A stretch of DNA of 15,142 nt from Rhodoluna sp. (lineage in GTDB: Bacteria > Actinomycetota > Actinomycetes > Actinomycetales > Microbacteriaceae). The notes below the pieces were generated by a model. That model searched no databases. It was given only the letters and a program-made list of their open reading frames with translations, and was not told the origin of the DNA. The DNA lies in NCBI GenBank assembly GCA_017984715.1, contig JAGNYY010000010.1, forward strand, positions 1 to 15,142, read 5' to 3'. A program made the position numbers and the translations under genes. Shown here piece by piece: positions 7,688 through 15,142 of the stretch (position 1 is its first letter; every line of letters starts with the position of its first letter).

Positions 7688-8475
7688 TGAAGAGCCAAAC
7701 TTCGGCAGTCCTCAAGGCAAACAAGTCGGCTGGCCACGGCAACCTGATCGGATATTTCCCAGCGGGATACCCAACTTTAGATGCCTCGATTGAGGCATCT
7801 ATTGCCATGTGTGAAAACGGCGTAGACGTTCTTGAACTCGGTGTCCCATACAGCGACCCTGTTATGGACGGCATAGTCATTCAAGAAGCGACGATGACTG
7901 CGCTCGAAAACGGGTTCAAGTTGAAGCAAACCTTCGATGCTGTTCGTGAAATCACAGCCAAGGTAGACACTCCGGTGCTGGTGATGACCTATTGGAACCC
8001 AGTTCTTCAATATGGCATCGAGAACTTTGCTCGCGATCTTGCTGCAGCCGGGGGAGCAGGGCTAATTACCCCAGACCTAATTCCAGATGAGGCATCCGAG
8101 TGGCTTGAGATTTCTGACAAGTATGAGCTTGACCGCGTTTTCTTGGGCACTCCAAGCTCTTCACCGGAGCGCATGAAGACCGCCTGCGATCTTAGTCGCG
8201 GGTTCGTCTATGCGGTTTCAACCATGGGAATCACGGGCGCGCGCGCCGAGGTTGACGCCAACGCTCGCAAGGTTGTTGCCAAAGTGCGTGAAGCCTCAGC
8301 GACCGCAAACACTGCCGTCGGTATCGGCATTTCTACGGCTGATCAAGTTGTCGAAGTCAACTCATACTCTGACGGCGCAATCGTCGGTTCTGCATTTGTC
8401 CGAGCATATGCAGAGGGTGGCGTTGAGGCACTTGTTGCCAAAACTGTAGAACTTTCTGCAAGACTAAAGAACTAA
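7687..8475 (+). CDS. trpA: Tryptophan synthase alpha chain
   Basis: A 262-residue TIM-barrel protein cleaving indole-3-glycerol phosphate to indole and glyceraldehyde 3-phosphate; indole passes to TrpB. E50 (in VLELGVPYSDP) and D61 (in VMDGIVIQ) are the catalytic pair. GYFPAGYPT, TYWNPV, GLITPDLIPDEA, YAVSTMGITGAR, VGIGIS and GSAFVR follow in the normal order. It starts at ATG 7687, overlapping the trpB stop by one base (CTAATG). AAAGGCAGG (7672-7680) 6 nt upstream is a usable ribosome site. The early coding region holds a perfect 10-bp inverted repeat (7778-7801), over the sequence that encodes an ASIEASIA repeat. It ends 15 nt before lgt. Confidence 0.97.
   Translation: MKSQTSAVLKANKSAGHGNLIGYFPAGYPTLDASIEASIAMCENGVDVLELGVPYSDPVMDGIVIQEATMTALENGFKLKQTFDAVREITAKVDTPVLVMTYWNPVLQYGIENFARDLAAAGGAGLITPDLIPDEASEWLEISDKYELDRVFLGTPSSSPERMKTACDLSRGFVYAVSTMGITGARAEVDANARKVVAKVREASATANTAVGIGISTADQVVEVNSYSDGAIVGSAFVRAYAEGGVEALVAKTVELSARLKN
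7778..7801 (+). repeat. Perfect 10-bp inverted repeat with GATT loop inside trpA
   Basis: Arm TAGATGCCTC (7778-7787), loop GATT (7788-7791), arm GAGGCATCTA (7792-7801). All ten pairs are Watson-Crick. It lies about 90 nt after the trpA start and encodes part of L-D-A-S-I-E-A-S-I. No T-run follows, so it is not an ordinary intrinsic terminator. In RNA it should form a stable hairpin. Whether it acts as a processing, pausing or stability element, or is chance from the repeated ASI codons, cannot be settled here. Confidence 0.85.
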
Positions 8476-8490
8476 CCCAGGGAGCATCAC

Positions 8491-9381
8491 GTGAACCAAA
8501 TTCTTGCTAGCATTCCAAGCCCAAGCTTTAGCTATTTTGACCTTGGACCCGTTCGAATTCACGTCTATGCGCTCTGCATTTTGACTGGAATCGTGCTCGC
8601 GATTCTGATTGCCAACCACCGACTAACCAAGCGCGGCGGCGAAAGCGGCGTGGCAATTGACATCGCTCTTTGGGCAGTGCCATTCGGAATCATCGGTGGG
8701 CGCATCTTCCATGTACTCACTCACCTTGGCGACTATTTCTACGAAGGCGCAGACATAACCGCTATCTTCCGCATCTGGGAAGGCGGTCTGGCGATTTACG
8801 GCGCATTAGCTTTTGGCATCGTTGGAGCGTGGCTGGGAGCAAGGTTTGCCGGAATCCGCTTCTGGTCTTTCGTGGATGCGGTTGCACCAGGTGTGTTGCT
8901 TGCTCAGGCAATCGGCCGCTGGGGAAACTATTTCAACCAAGAGCTTTTTGGCACCCCAACAAACCTGCCTTGGGGTCTGGAAATCGGTCCTGAAAATGCC
9001 GCCTACCCACTTGGGTTGCCAGCTGGTGTGTTGTTCCACCCAACGTTCCTTTACGAATCACTTTGGAGCCTCGCGGGCGTTGTCTTGTTGCTTGCTCTAG
9101 ACAAGAAGTTTGAGCTTCGCTGGGGCAAGATGTTCGCGCTTTACCTAGCCTTCTACTCGGTAGGTCGAATTTGGACTGAATCGCTTCGCATCGACCCTAG
9201 CGAGATCATCCTGGGTCTGCGAACCAACATCTGGAGCGCACTGTTCGGAATCGTTGCCGCGATCGTGATCTGGAGAGTTCAGAGCCGTCGCCACCCAGGT
9301 CTAGAGACCTCCGTTTATGTTCCAGGAAAAGAGCCAAAGACTGCGGTTGAAAGCCCAGTTAAGGTAGACTCTGAAGCCTAA
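8491..9381 (+). CDS. lgt: Prolipoprotein diacylglyceryl transferase
   Basis: A 296-residue polytopic inner-membrane enzyme that moves diacylglycerol from phosphatidylglycerol to the lipobox cysteine of prolipoproteins. The family signature GRWGNYFNQELFG is at 142-154 (R143, N146, E151). Also visible are Y26, GGRIFHVL (69-76), WEGGLAIYG (96-104), FHPTFLYES (182-190) and GRIWTESLR (225-233), whose Arg matches the second essential Arg of the family. About seven hydrophobic segments are present. A hydrophilic tail of about 30 residues follows the last one, as in other actinobacterial Lgt proteins. The start is GTG 8491 with a good ribosome site (AGGGAG, 8479-8484, spacing 6). It lies 15 nt after trpA, so it probably shares the trp transcript, though its function is unrelated. 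Confidence 0.96.
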   Translation: MNQILASIPSPSFSYFDLGPVRIHVYALCILTGIVLAILIANHRLTKRGGESGVAIDIALWAVPFGIIGGRIFHVLTHLGDYFYEGADITAIFRIWEGGLAIYGALAFGIVGAWLGARFAGIRFWSFVDAVAPGVLLAQAIGRWGNYFNQELFGTPTNLPWGLEIGPENAAYPLGLPAGVLFHPTFLYESLWSLAGVVLLLALDKKFELRWGKMFALYLAFYSVGRIWTESLRIDPSEIILGLRTNIWSALFGIVAAIVIWRVQSRRHPGLETSVYVPGKEPKTAVESPVKVDSEA

Positions 9382-9395
9382 CCTTCGCATTTTTT
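9361..9395 (+). terminator. Candidate intrinsic terminator at the end of lgt
   Basis: AAGGT-AG (9361-9367) can pair with CT-A-ACCTT (9378-9385) around one bulged A, with a loop of about 10 nt. After four bases comes a run of six T (9390-9395). A competing smaller stem, GAAG/CTTC (9373-9386), also exists. The stem is short and AU-rich and part of it lies in the lgt coding end, so termination would be weak or partial. It is the only hairpin-plus-T-tract that I see in the window, and its place between lgt and gltB makes sense as the end of the his-trp-lgt unit. Confidence 0.4.
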
Positions 9396-9443
9396 CTTGC
9401 CTTTTGATGGGCGTACTTAAGTTCGGGCCAATGTTGTCCCTCT

Positions 9444-9449
9444 GATAAT
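9444..9449 (+). promoter_or_regulatory. Candidate -10 element for gltB
   Basis: GATAAT matches the TATAAT -10 consensus at five of six bases. No convincing -35 hexamer is found 16-18 nt upstream (the region reads GTTCGGG). If used, transcription would begin near 9455-9457, giving a very short leader of about 12 nt containing little more than the gltB ribosome site. The 86-nt gap before gltB is the largest in the window, which favours a promoter here. Confidence 0.3.
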
Positions 9450-9457
9450 CAATGATT

Positions 9458-9461
9458 GGAG
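9458..9461 (+). promoter_or_regulatory. Ribosome binding site that fixes the gltB start
   Basis: GGAG lies 6 nt before ATG 9468. It selects this ATG over the upstream in-frame TTG at 9456, which has no site of its own, and over ATG 9477, which is 15 nt away. Confidence 0.65.
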
Positions 9462-9467
9462 TGTGGC

Positions 9468-12400
9468 ATGCCAGAAATGTCGCCGTTTGAGCGCTTCGGA
9501 ACTGCACCTGCAAAGACCGGCCTCTATGACCCAGCTCGCGACAAGGATGCCTGTGGCCTTGCCATGGTCGCCACCCTTCGAGGCACACCTGGTCACGACA
9601 TTGTTGACACCGCACTAAACGCACTTCGCAACCTAGAGCACCGAGGAGCCGTTGGCTCTGACGCTGGCACCGGCGATGGCGCTGGAATCTTGACTCAAAT
9701 TCCAGATGCTTTCCTTCGCGCAGTTGCTGGGTTTGATCTTCCTGCTAAGGGTTTCTATGCAGCCGGTTTGGTTTTCCTTGAAGCGGGCAAAGAGCAGACT
9801 CTAGAGGCAAACTTTGCTGACTTGGCGACCGAAGAGAACCTCGTAGTTCTTGGCTGGCGCGATGTGCCAACCCGACCAGAACACCTAGGTGATCTAGCCC
9901 GCGCGGCCATGCCCGTAATTCGTCAGGTTTTCGTCGGCTCAAAAGACGACGCTACCGACATGGAGCTTGAGCGCCGCGCGTTCCGCCTACGCAAGCGATC
10001 TGAAAGACAGCTTGGCGCTTACCACCCATCTCTGTCTTCACGCACCATCGTCTACAAGGGCATGGTCACCACACTTCAGCTAGAGCCGTTCTATCCAGAC
10101 CTGAGCGACGAGAGATTCGAATCAACGCTTGCGTTGGTCCACTCTCGCTTCTCAACCAACACCTTCCCGTCGTGGCCCCTGGCTCACCCCTTCCGCATGA
10201 TTGCTCACAACGGTGAAATCAACACGGTCAAGGGCAATGCCAACTGGATGCGCGCACGCGAGGCACAGCTTGAGAGCCCGTTGATCGGTGACTTCAAGGG
10301 CTTGACCCCAATCATCACCCCGGGCGCTAGCGACTCAGCTTCGTTCGATGAAGTTGTCGAGTTGCTCTACATGGGCGGCCGTTCTTTGCCACACGCGATG
10401 ATGATGATGATTCCAGAGGCCTGGGAGAAGCAGAGCGATATCGACGAGGCTCGCAAGAACTTCTACGAATACCACTCAATGCTCATGGAGCCTTGGGATG
10501 GCCCGGCCGCGGTTGTTTTCACCGACGGCTCATTGGTTGGCGCAACTCTAGACCGCAATGGTCTTCGCCCAGGACGCTACCTAATCACCGACGATGGCCT
10601 TGTTGTGTTGGCTTCTGAAATTGGTGTTGCCGACATCGACCCGAGCCGCATTGTTCGCAAGGGTCGCCTGCAGCCTGGTCGCATGTTCCTTGCAGACACC
10701 GTCAACGGTCGTCTCATCGATGACAATGAAATTAAAGCCGAAATCTCGGCACTTGAGCCTTGGGGAGACTGGCTAGAGGCCAACCGAATCAACCTCAAGG
10801 ACCTGCCAGACCGCGAGCACATCGCTCACACCGCGTCTTCGGTTAACCGTCGCCAGCGCACCTTCGGCTACACCCAGGAAGAACTTCGAATCCTTCTTGC
10901 TCCGATGGCGCGCACCGGCGCTGAGCCACTTGGAGCCATGGGTTCAGACACCCCCATCGCGGCAATCTCAGACCGTCCACGTGTGCTTTTCGACTACTTC
11001 GTTCAGCAGTTTGCGCAGGTTACTAACCCGCCACTTGACTCGATTCGCGAAGAGGTTGTCACATCTCTAAGCACCGGCATCGGTCCTTCACGCAATCTGC
11101 TAACCGCGACTCCAGAGCACGCACAACAGGTCATCCTTGACTTCCCAGTGCTTAGCAATGATGAGCTAGCCAAGATCAAGCACATCGATGAAAAACCAGG
11201 CGTCGGTCAGGCATACACAGTGAAGGGCATCTATCGTGTCGACGATGGGGCAGAGGGTCTCGCTTCGCGCATTCGCGAAATCTTTGAAGAGGTCACCGCC
11301 GCTATCCAGGCTGGTGCAACTTACTTGGTAATCAGCGACCGCGACAGCAGCTACGAATCGGCTCCGATTCCTTCGCTATTGCTTACTTCAGCGGTTCACC
11401 ATCACCTGATTCGTCAGGGACTCCGCAATGATGTTGGCCTTGTTGTCGAAGCTGGTGACGTGCGCGAAGTGCACCACGTTGCTGCTTTGGTGGGCTACGG
11501 AGCCGCAGCGGTAAACCCATACTTGGCTTTGGAATCTGTGGAACAGATGGTCAAGTCGGGCGAAATCGCTGGCATCACCTTTGAAAAGGCATCGAAGAAC
11601 CTCATCAAGGGTCTCGGCAAGGGCGTGCTGAAGATCATGTCGAAGATGGGAATCTCGACTGTTTCTTCTTACGCAGGAGCACAGACCTTCGAGGCCATCG
11701 GCCTCAGCCAAGAGTTCGTCGACACCTACTTCACCGGAACCACGAGCCAGCTCGGCGGCATCGGCCTGGAGGTCATACATGACGAAAACAACGACCGCCA
11801 CACCAAGGCTTACCCGGTAGAGCGAGCAACCAACGTTCACGAGCAACTAGAAACCGGCGGTGAATACCAGTGGCGACGCGAGGGTCCGCCTCACCTATTT
11901 AACCCTGAGACCGTTTTCAAGCTTCAGCACTCGACTCGCACCAAGCAGTACGACGTATTCCGCGAGTACACCAAATCTGTTGATGACCAGGCCGAAAACC
12001 TGATGACCCTTCGTGGTCTATTCACGCTACGTGAGGGTGTCCGTCCGGCTGTGCCGATTGAAGAAGTAGAGCCAATCTCGGCAATCATCAAGCGCTTCTC
12101 GACCGGCGCCATGTCCTACGGCTCGATTTCGCCTGAGGCTCACGAGACTCTGGCTATCGCCATGAACAACATCGGCGGAAAGTCGAACACCGGTGAAGGT
12201 GGTGAAGACGTCGAGCGTCTTCTAGACCCCAAGCGCCGCAGCTCAATCAAGCAGGTCGCATCCGGTCGTTTCGGCGTAACCAGCATGTACTTGACGCACG
12301 CCGATGACATCCAGATCAAGATGGCTCAGGGAGCCAAGCCTGGCGAGGGTGGCCAGTTGCCACCGAACAAGGTTTACCCGTGGATCGCAAAGACCCGTCA

Positions 12401-14021
12401 CTCGACCCCGGGTGTTGGTTTGATTTCGCCTCCTCCTCACCACGACATTTACTCGATCGAAGACCTCAAACAGTTGATCTTTGATGTGAAGCGCGCTAAC
12501 CGCGCTGCTCGTGTCCACGTGAAGCTAGTTTCACAGGTTGGCATTGGCACGGTTGCCGCCGGTGTGGCTAAGGCAAAGGCCGACGTCATCCTGGTTTCTG
12601 GCTTCGACGGCGGAACCGGCGCAAGCCCACTTAACTCTTTGAAGCACGCGGGAACCCCTTGGGAGCTTGGCCTGGCTGAGGCACAGCAGACCCTGATGAT
12701 CAACGGCTTGCGTGACCGCGTTTCGGTGCAGGTTGACGGTCAGATGAAGACCGGTCGTGACGTTATTGTTGCAGCCCTTCTTGGTGCCGAAGAGTATGGC
12801 TTTGCAACCGCTCCGCTGGTGGTCGAGGGTTGCATCTTGATGCGTGTTTGCCACCTCGACACCTGCCCGGTTGGTGTTGCAACTCAGAACCCTACTCTTC
12901 GCGCACGATTCACTGGCAAGCCTGAGTTCGTAGAGACCTTCTTCGAATTTCTTGCCGAAGAAGTTCGCGAGTACCTAGCCAAGCTTGGCTTCCGATCAAT
13001 GGACGAAGCTATCGGCCGTGTCGAACTTATCGACGTCAATCGAGCGATCGAGCACTGGAAGGCAGATGGTCTAGACCTGACCCCGATTCTTGCTTCGGCG
13101 CCGGTTTCAGCCGATGCATCGCGTCGTCGCTTGACAGTTCAGGATCACGAACTTGAGCACCACTTCGACCACAAGCTGATCGCTGCTGCGGGTGCTTCTC
13201 TCAAGGATGGTACTGCCGTCTCGATCGAGTTGCCTATCACCAATGTGGATCAGGCCGTTGGAACCATGTTGGGTAACGAGCTGACCAAGCGATTTGGTGC
13301 AGACGCACTCGCCGACGGAACCATTGACATTCACCTAACCGGTTCAGCTGGTCAGTCTTTTGGTGCTTTTGTTCCGAAGGGCATCAAGCTAACCCTCGAA
13401 GGTGACTCAAATGACTATGTCGGTAAGGGCCTCTCAGGCGGAACCATCGTGGTCCACCCAAGCAAGTCGAGCGTGTTCCCAGCGGAAGACAACATCATTG
13501 CCGGTAACGTAATCGGCTACGGTGCGACCTCGGGCAACATCTTCTTGCGCGGCATCGTCGGCGAGCGTTTCCTAGTTCGAAACTCAGGTGTGACCGCAGT
13601 TGTCGAAGGGGTCGGAGACCACGCCCTCGAGTATATGACCGGTGGAACCGCAGTAATTCTTGGCCCAACAGGTCGAAACCTTGGTGCTGGTATGTCGGGC
13701 GGTGTCGCTTACATCTACAAGCTCCGAGGTGACCGCGTAAACCACGAGGCCTTGGCTGCAAACGAGCTTCACATTGGTGCACTCGAGGTCGAAGACGAAG
13801 CCAAGCTAAGGGGCTTGCTCGAAGCCCACTTGGCTGAAACTGGCTCGGCGTTGGCGAAGCAGTTCTTGGCCGACTTTGCAAACGAGGTTCAACACTTCGT
13901 TCGAGTTTTGCCTCGCGACTATGCGAGTGTTCTAGCGATTCGCGCCAAGGCAGTTGCAAACGGTGTTGACCCAGACAGCGACAGCGTCTGGCAGCAGATT
14001 CTGGAGGTCACAAATGGCTGA
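9468..14021 (+). CDS. gltB: Glutamate synthase (NADPH), large (alpha) subunit
   Basis: About 1517 residues, the normal size for bacterial GltB. It hydrolyses glutamine in its amidotransferase domain and channels ammonia to 2-oxoglutarate at an FMN site. The class II glutaminase nucleophile is C29 in DKDACGLA, giving a propeptide of 28 residues that is normally cut off. [12 protein letters not shown] (225-236) and HNGEIN (247-252) complete that domain. The FMN-binding barrel has STGAMSYGS (878-886), [11 protein letters not shown] (904-914) and GFDGGTG (1045-1051). The 3Fe-4S cluster cysteines are C1122, C1128 and C1133 in [17 protein letters not shown] glycine-rich beta-helix domain follows (about 1250-1450: [34 protein letters not shown]). 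ATG 9468 is chosen for its GGAG site; an in-frame TTG at 9456 would add 4 residues. The 3' end holds the gltD ribosome site and overlaps gltD by 8 nt. Confidence 0.97.
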   Translation: MPEMSPFERFGTAPAKTGLYDPARDKDACGLAMVATLRGTPGHDIVDTALNALRNLEHRGAVGSDAGTGDGAGILTQIPDAFLRAVAGFDLPAKGFYAAGLVFLEAGKEQTLEANFADLATEENLVVLGWRDVPTRPEHLGDLARAAMPVIRQVFVGSKDDATDMELERRAFRLRKRSERQLGAYHPSLSSRTIVYKGMVTTLQLEPFYPDLSDERFESTLALVHSRFSTNTFPSWPLAHPFRMIAHNGEINTVKGNANWMRAREAQLESPLIGDFKGLTPIITPGASDSASFDEVVELLYMGGRSLPHAMMMMIPEAWEKQSDIDEARKNFYEYHSMLMEPWDGPAAVVFTDGSLVGATLDRNGLRPGRYLITDDGLVVLASEIGVADIDPSRIVRKGRLQPGRMFLADTVNGRLIDDNEIKAEISALEPWGDWLEANRINLKDLPDREHIAHTASSVNRRQRTFGYTQEELRILLAPMARTGAEPLGAMGSDTPIAAISDRPRVLFDYFVQQFAQVTNPPLDSIREEVVTSLSTGIGPSRNLLTATPEHAQQVILDFPVLSNDELAKIKHIDEKPGVGQAYTVKGIYRVDDGAEGLASRIREIFEEVTAAIQAGATYLVISDRDSSYESAPIPSLLLTSAVHHHLIRQGLRNDVGLVVEAGDVREVHHVAALVGYGAAAVNPYLALESVEQMVKSGEIAGITFEKASKNLIKGLGKGVLKIMSKMGISTVSSYAGAQTFEAIGLSQEFVDTYFTGTTSQLGGIGLEVIHDENNDRHTKAYPVERATNVHEQLETGGEYQWRREGPPHLFNPETVFKLQHSTRTKQYDVFREYTKSVDDQAENLMTLRGLFTLREGVRPAVPIEEVEPISAIIKRFSTGAMSYGSISPEAHETLAIAMNNIGGKSNTGEGGEDVERLLDPKRRSSIKQVASGRFGVTSMYLTHADDIQIKMAQGAKPGEGGQLPPNKVYPWIAKTRHSTPGVGLISPPPHHDIYSIEDLKQLIFDVKRANRAARVHVKLVSQVGIGTVAAGVAKAKADVILVSGFDGGTGASPLNSLKHAGTPWELGLAEAQQTLMINGLRDRVSVQVDGQMKTGRDVIVAALLGAEEYGFATAPLVVEGCILMRVCHLDTCPVGVATQNPTLRARFTGKPEFVETFFEFLAEEVREYLAKLGFRSMDEAIGRVELIDVNRAIEHWKADGLDLTPILASAPVSADASRRRLTVQDHELEHHFDHKLIAAAGASLKDGTAVSIELPITNVDQAVGTMLGNELTKRFGADALADGTIDIHLTGSAGQSFGAFVPKGIKLTLEGDSNDYVGKGLSGGTIVVHPSKSSVFPAEDNIIAGNVIGYGATSGNIFLRGIVGERFLVRNSGVTAVVEGVGDHALEYMTGGTAVILGPTGRNLGAGMSGGVAYIYKLRGDRVNHEALAANELHIGALEVEDEAKLRGLLEAHLAETGSALAKQFLADFANEVQHFVRVLPRDYASVLAIRAKAVANGVDPDSDSVWQQILEVTNG
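14003..14008 (+). promoter_or_regulatory. Strong gltD ribosome binding site inside gltB
   Basis: GGAGGT, the best Shine-Dalgarno match noted in the window, lies 5 nt before the gltD ATG and inside the last codons of gltB. It should allow GltD to be made in proportion to GltB, as needed for a 1:1 complex. Confidence 0.8.
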
Positions 14022-15142
14022 TCCACGCGGATTTCTAAAGGTAACCAACCGAGAGACAGCGAAACGTCGCCCGGTCGAGGTTCGCATCATGGACTGGAAA
14101 GAAGTCTATGAAAAGCGTGACCAGGGAACCCTAAAGCAGCAGGCTAGTCGCTGTATGGACTGTGGCGTGCCTTTCTGTCACCAGGGTTGCCCACTCGGAA
14201 ACCTGATTCCTGAGTGGAACGACCTCACCTGGCGCGGAGATGGCAAAGGCGCTATCGAGCGTCTGCATGCAACCAACAACTTCCCTGAATTCACCGGTCG
14301 TCTGTGTCCAGCGCCTTGCGAGAGCTCATGTGTGCTCGGCATTAACCAGCCGGCAGTCACCATCAAGGAGGTCGAGGTTTCAATTATCGACCAGGCCTTT
14401 GAAAACGACTGGGTTCAGCCGCACGCGCCTGAGCGCCTAACCGGCAAGACAGTTGCGGTAGTTGGTTCTGGACCTGCAGGCCTGGCTGCTGCTCAGCAGT
14501 TGACTCGCGCCGGTCATACCGTAGCTGTCTACGAACGCGACGACAAAATTGGTGGCCTACTACGCTATGGAATCCCTGATTTCAAGATGGAAAAGCACCA
14601 CATCGACCGCCGCATCGAGCAGATGGAAGCTGAAGGAACCCGATTCCGCGCAGGTGTAAACATCGGTGTGGACATTACCTGGGAAGACCTTCGTGCTCGT
14701 TTTGACGCGGTGGTCGTGACTACCGGCGCTACCAAGCCGCGCGACCTTTCGGTTGCCGGTCGCGAGCTTTCTGGTGTGCATTTCGCAATGGACTTCCTGG
14801 TGCAGGCAAACCGTGCGGTTGCCGGAGAAGCTGTCGAAAACCAGATCATTGCTGATGGCAAGAACGTAGTCATCCTTGGTGGCGGCGACACCGGCGCAGA
14901 CTGCCTCGGAACCGCAACTCGTCAGGGAGCCATTTCGGTCACTACTTTGGCAATCGGCACGCAGCCGCCAACCGAGCGCCAGGCTAACCAGCCTTGGCCA
15001 ACCTTCCCAACACTCTTTGAAGTAGCTTCGGCGCACGAAGAGTTTGGTGAGCGCAAGTACCTACACTCAACCGTTGAGTTCGTGGGGGAGAACGGCAAGT
15101 TGACCGGAGTCAAGGTTGCAGACACCGAGTTCGTCGGCGGCA
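14014..15142 (+). CDS. gltD: Glutamate synthase (NADPH), small (beta) subunit, 3' end outside window
   Basis: The frame is open from ATG 14014 to the window end: 376 residues of an expected 480-490. GltD takes electrons from NADPH through FAD and 4Fe-4S clusters to GltB. N-terminal cysteines for two 4Fe-4S clusters are C47, C50, C55 and C59 ([15 protein letters not shown]) and C98, C102 and C106 ([11 protein letters not shown]). The FAD dinucleotide fold is [12 protein letters not shown] (149-160) with the acidic strand end near E174. The NADPH fold is [11 protein letters not shown] (286-296). The start is supported by GGAGGT 5 nt upstream. It overlaps gltB by 8 nt in a different frame, which indicates translational coupling. 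Nothing looks broken in the visible part. The missing end should hold the second FAD-binding segment (GD.R.G..L.V.A). In Microbacteriaceae a pyruvate kinase gene often follows; that cannot be seen here. Confidence 0.96.
   Translation, partial: MADPRGFLKVTNRETAKRRPVEVRIMDWKEVYEKRDQGTLKQQASRCMDCGVPFCHQGCPLGNLIPEWNDLTWRGDGKGAIERLHATNNFPEFTGRLCPAPCESSCVLGINQPAVTIKEVEVSIIDQAFENDWVQPHAPERLTGKTVAVVGSGPAGLAAAQQLTRAGHTVAVYERDDKIGGLLRYGIPDFKMEKHHIDRRIEQMEAEGTRFRAGVNIGVDITWEDLRARFDAVVVTTGATKPRDLSVAGRELSGVHFAMDFLVQANRAVAGEAVENQIIADGKNVVILGGGDTGADCLGTATRQGAISVTTLAIGTQPPTERQANQPWPTFPTLFEVASAHEEFGERKYLHSTVEFVGENGKLTGVKVADTEFVGG

Noticed and set aside
8236..8247. 12-bp GC-alternating palindrome GGCGCGCGCGCC in trpA
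   Set aside because: Explained by codons for the conserved TGARA segment; too short to claim a Z-DNA or regulatory role.
9456..9467. TTG at 9456 as the gltB start
   Set aside because: The GGAG at 9458-9461 fits ATG 9468 with proper spacing, and the extra residues (MECG) have no support.
10397..10412. Tandem ATG/GAT triplet repeat in gltB
   Set aside because: Encodes a Met run just before IPEAW, a conserved GltB segment; not a microsatellite of note.
11388..11846. 152-codon open frame on the minus strand within gltB
   Set aside because: Lies fully antisense to conserved GltB sequence; no family resemblance and no ribosome site that stands out.
13495..13959. 154-codon open frame on the minus strand within gltB
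   Set aside because: Arg-rich, low-complexity product opposite the strongly conserved beta-helix domain of GltB; typical shadow of a GC-biased coding strand.
14560..15036. 158-codon open frame on the minus strand within gltD
   Set aside because: Antisense to the FAD and NADPH folds of GltD; product has no recognisable domain.

Overview
The window is a densely packed stretch of bacterial chromosome with every gene on the + strand. It encodes core metabolism: late-acting histidine genes, most of the tryptophan pathway, a lipoprotein-processing enzyme and glutamate synthase. The gene order (rsmB-rpe-hisE-hisG-hisF-hisI-trpE-membrane protein-small membrane protein-trpC-trpB-trpA-lgt-gltB-gltD), the long HisG, the mycobacterial-type HisE and HisG N-termini, and the two actinobacteria-specific small membrane proteins in the trp cluster point to an actinobacterium. 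Microbacteriaceae is most likely. The base composition looks moderate for that group (roughly mid-50s % G+C by eye, not computed), which would suit a streamlined freshwater or marine lineage of the Aquiluna/Rhodoluna kind. That placement is inference.

Layout. 1-327: the last 108 codons of an rRNA cytosine methyltransferase (rsmB). 341-1012: ribulose-phosphate 3-epimerase. 1041-3321: hisE, hisG, hisF and hisI. 3299-8475: trpE, a four-helix Trp-associated membrane protein, a 77-residue HGxxPAAW-type membrane protein, trpC, trpB and trpA. 8491-9381: lgt. A 70-90 nt gap follows, with a candidate terminator and a weak candidate promoter. 9468-14021: gltB. 14014 to the window end: gltD, cut off by the window edge. 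From rsmB to lgt the largest gap is about 50 nt and many junctions overlap by 1, 4, 8 or 23 nt, so this part reads as one long, translationally coupled transcription unit. gltBD looks like a second unit.

How the genes work together. HisG, HisE, HisI and HisF provide the first three steps of histidine synthesis from PRPP and ATP, plus the cyclase subunit of imidazole-glycerol-phosphate synthase. HisH, HisA, HisB, HisC and HisD must lie elsewhere. TrpE, TrpC and TrpBA cover chorismate to anthranilate (large subunit), CdRP to indole-glycerol phosphate, and indole-glycerol phosphate to tryptophan. TrpG, TrpD and TrpF are absent here. In actinobacteria the TrpF step is usually done by the bifunctional HisA/TrpF enzyme PriA, which links the two pathways. 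GltBD supplies glutamate; the glutamine and glutamate pools feed both HisH/HisF and TrpG/TrpE.

No tRNA, rRNA, CRISPR array, insertion sequence, phage gene or pseudogene was seen, and no gene-free stretch exceeds about 90 nt. I find no convincing new multi-gene system. The points most worth a second look are the two poorly understood membrane proteins inside the trp operon, a perfect 10-bp hairpin inside trpA, and three 1-nt stop/start overlaps with the same CTA-RTG form.
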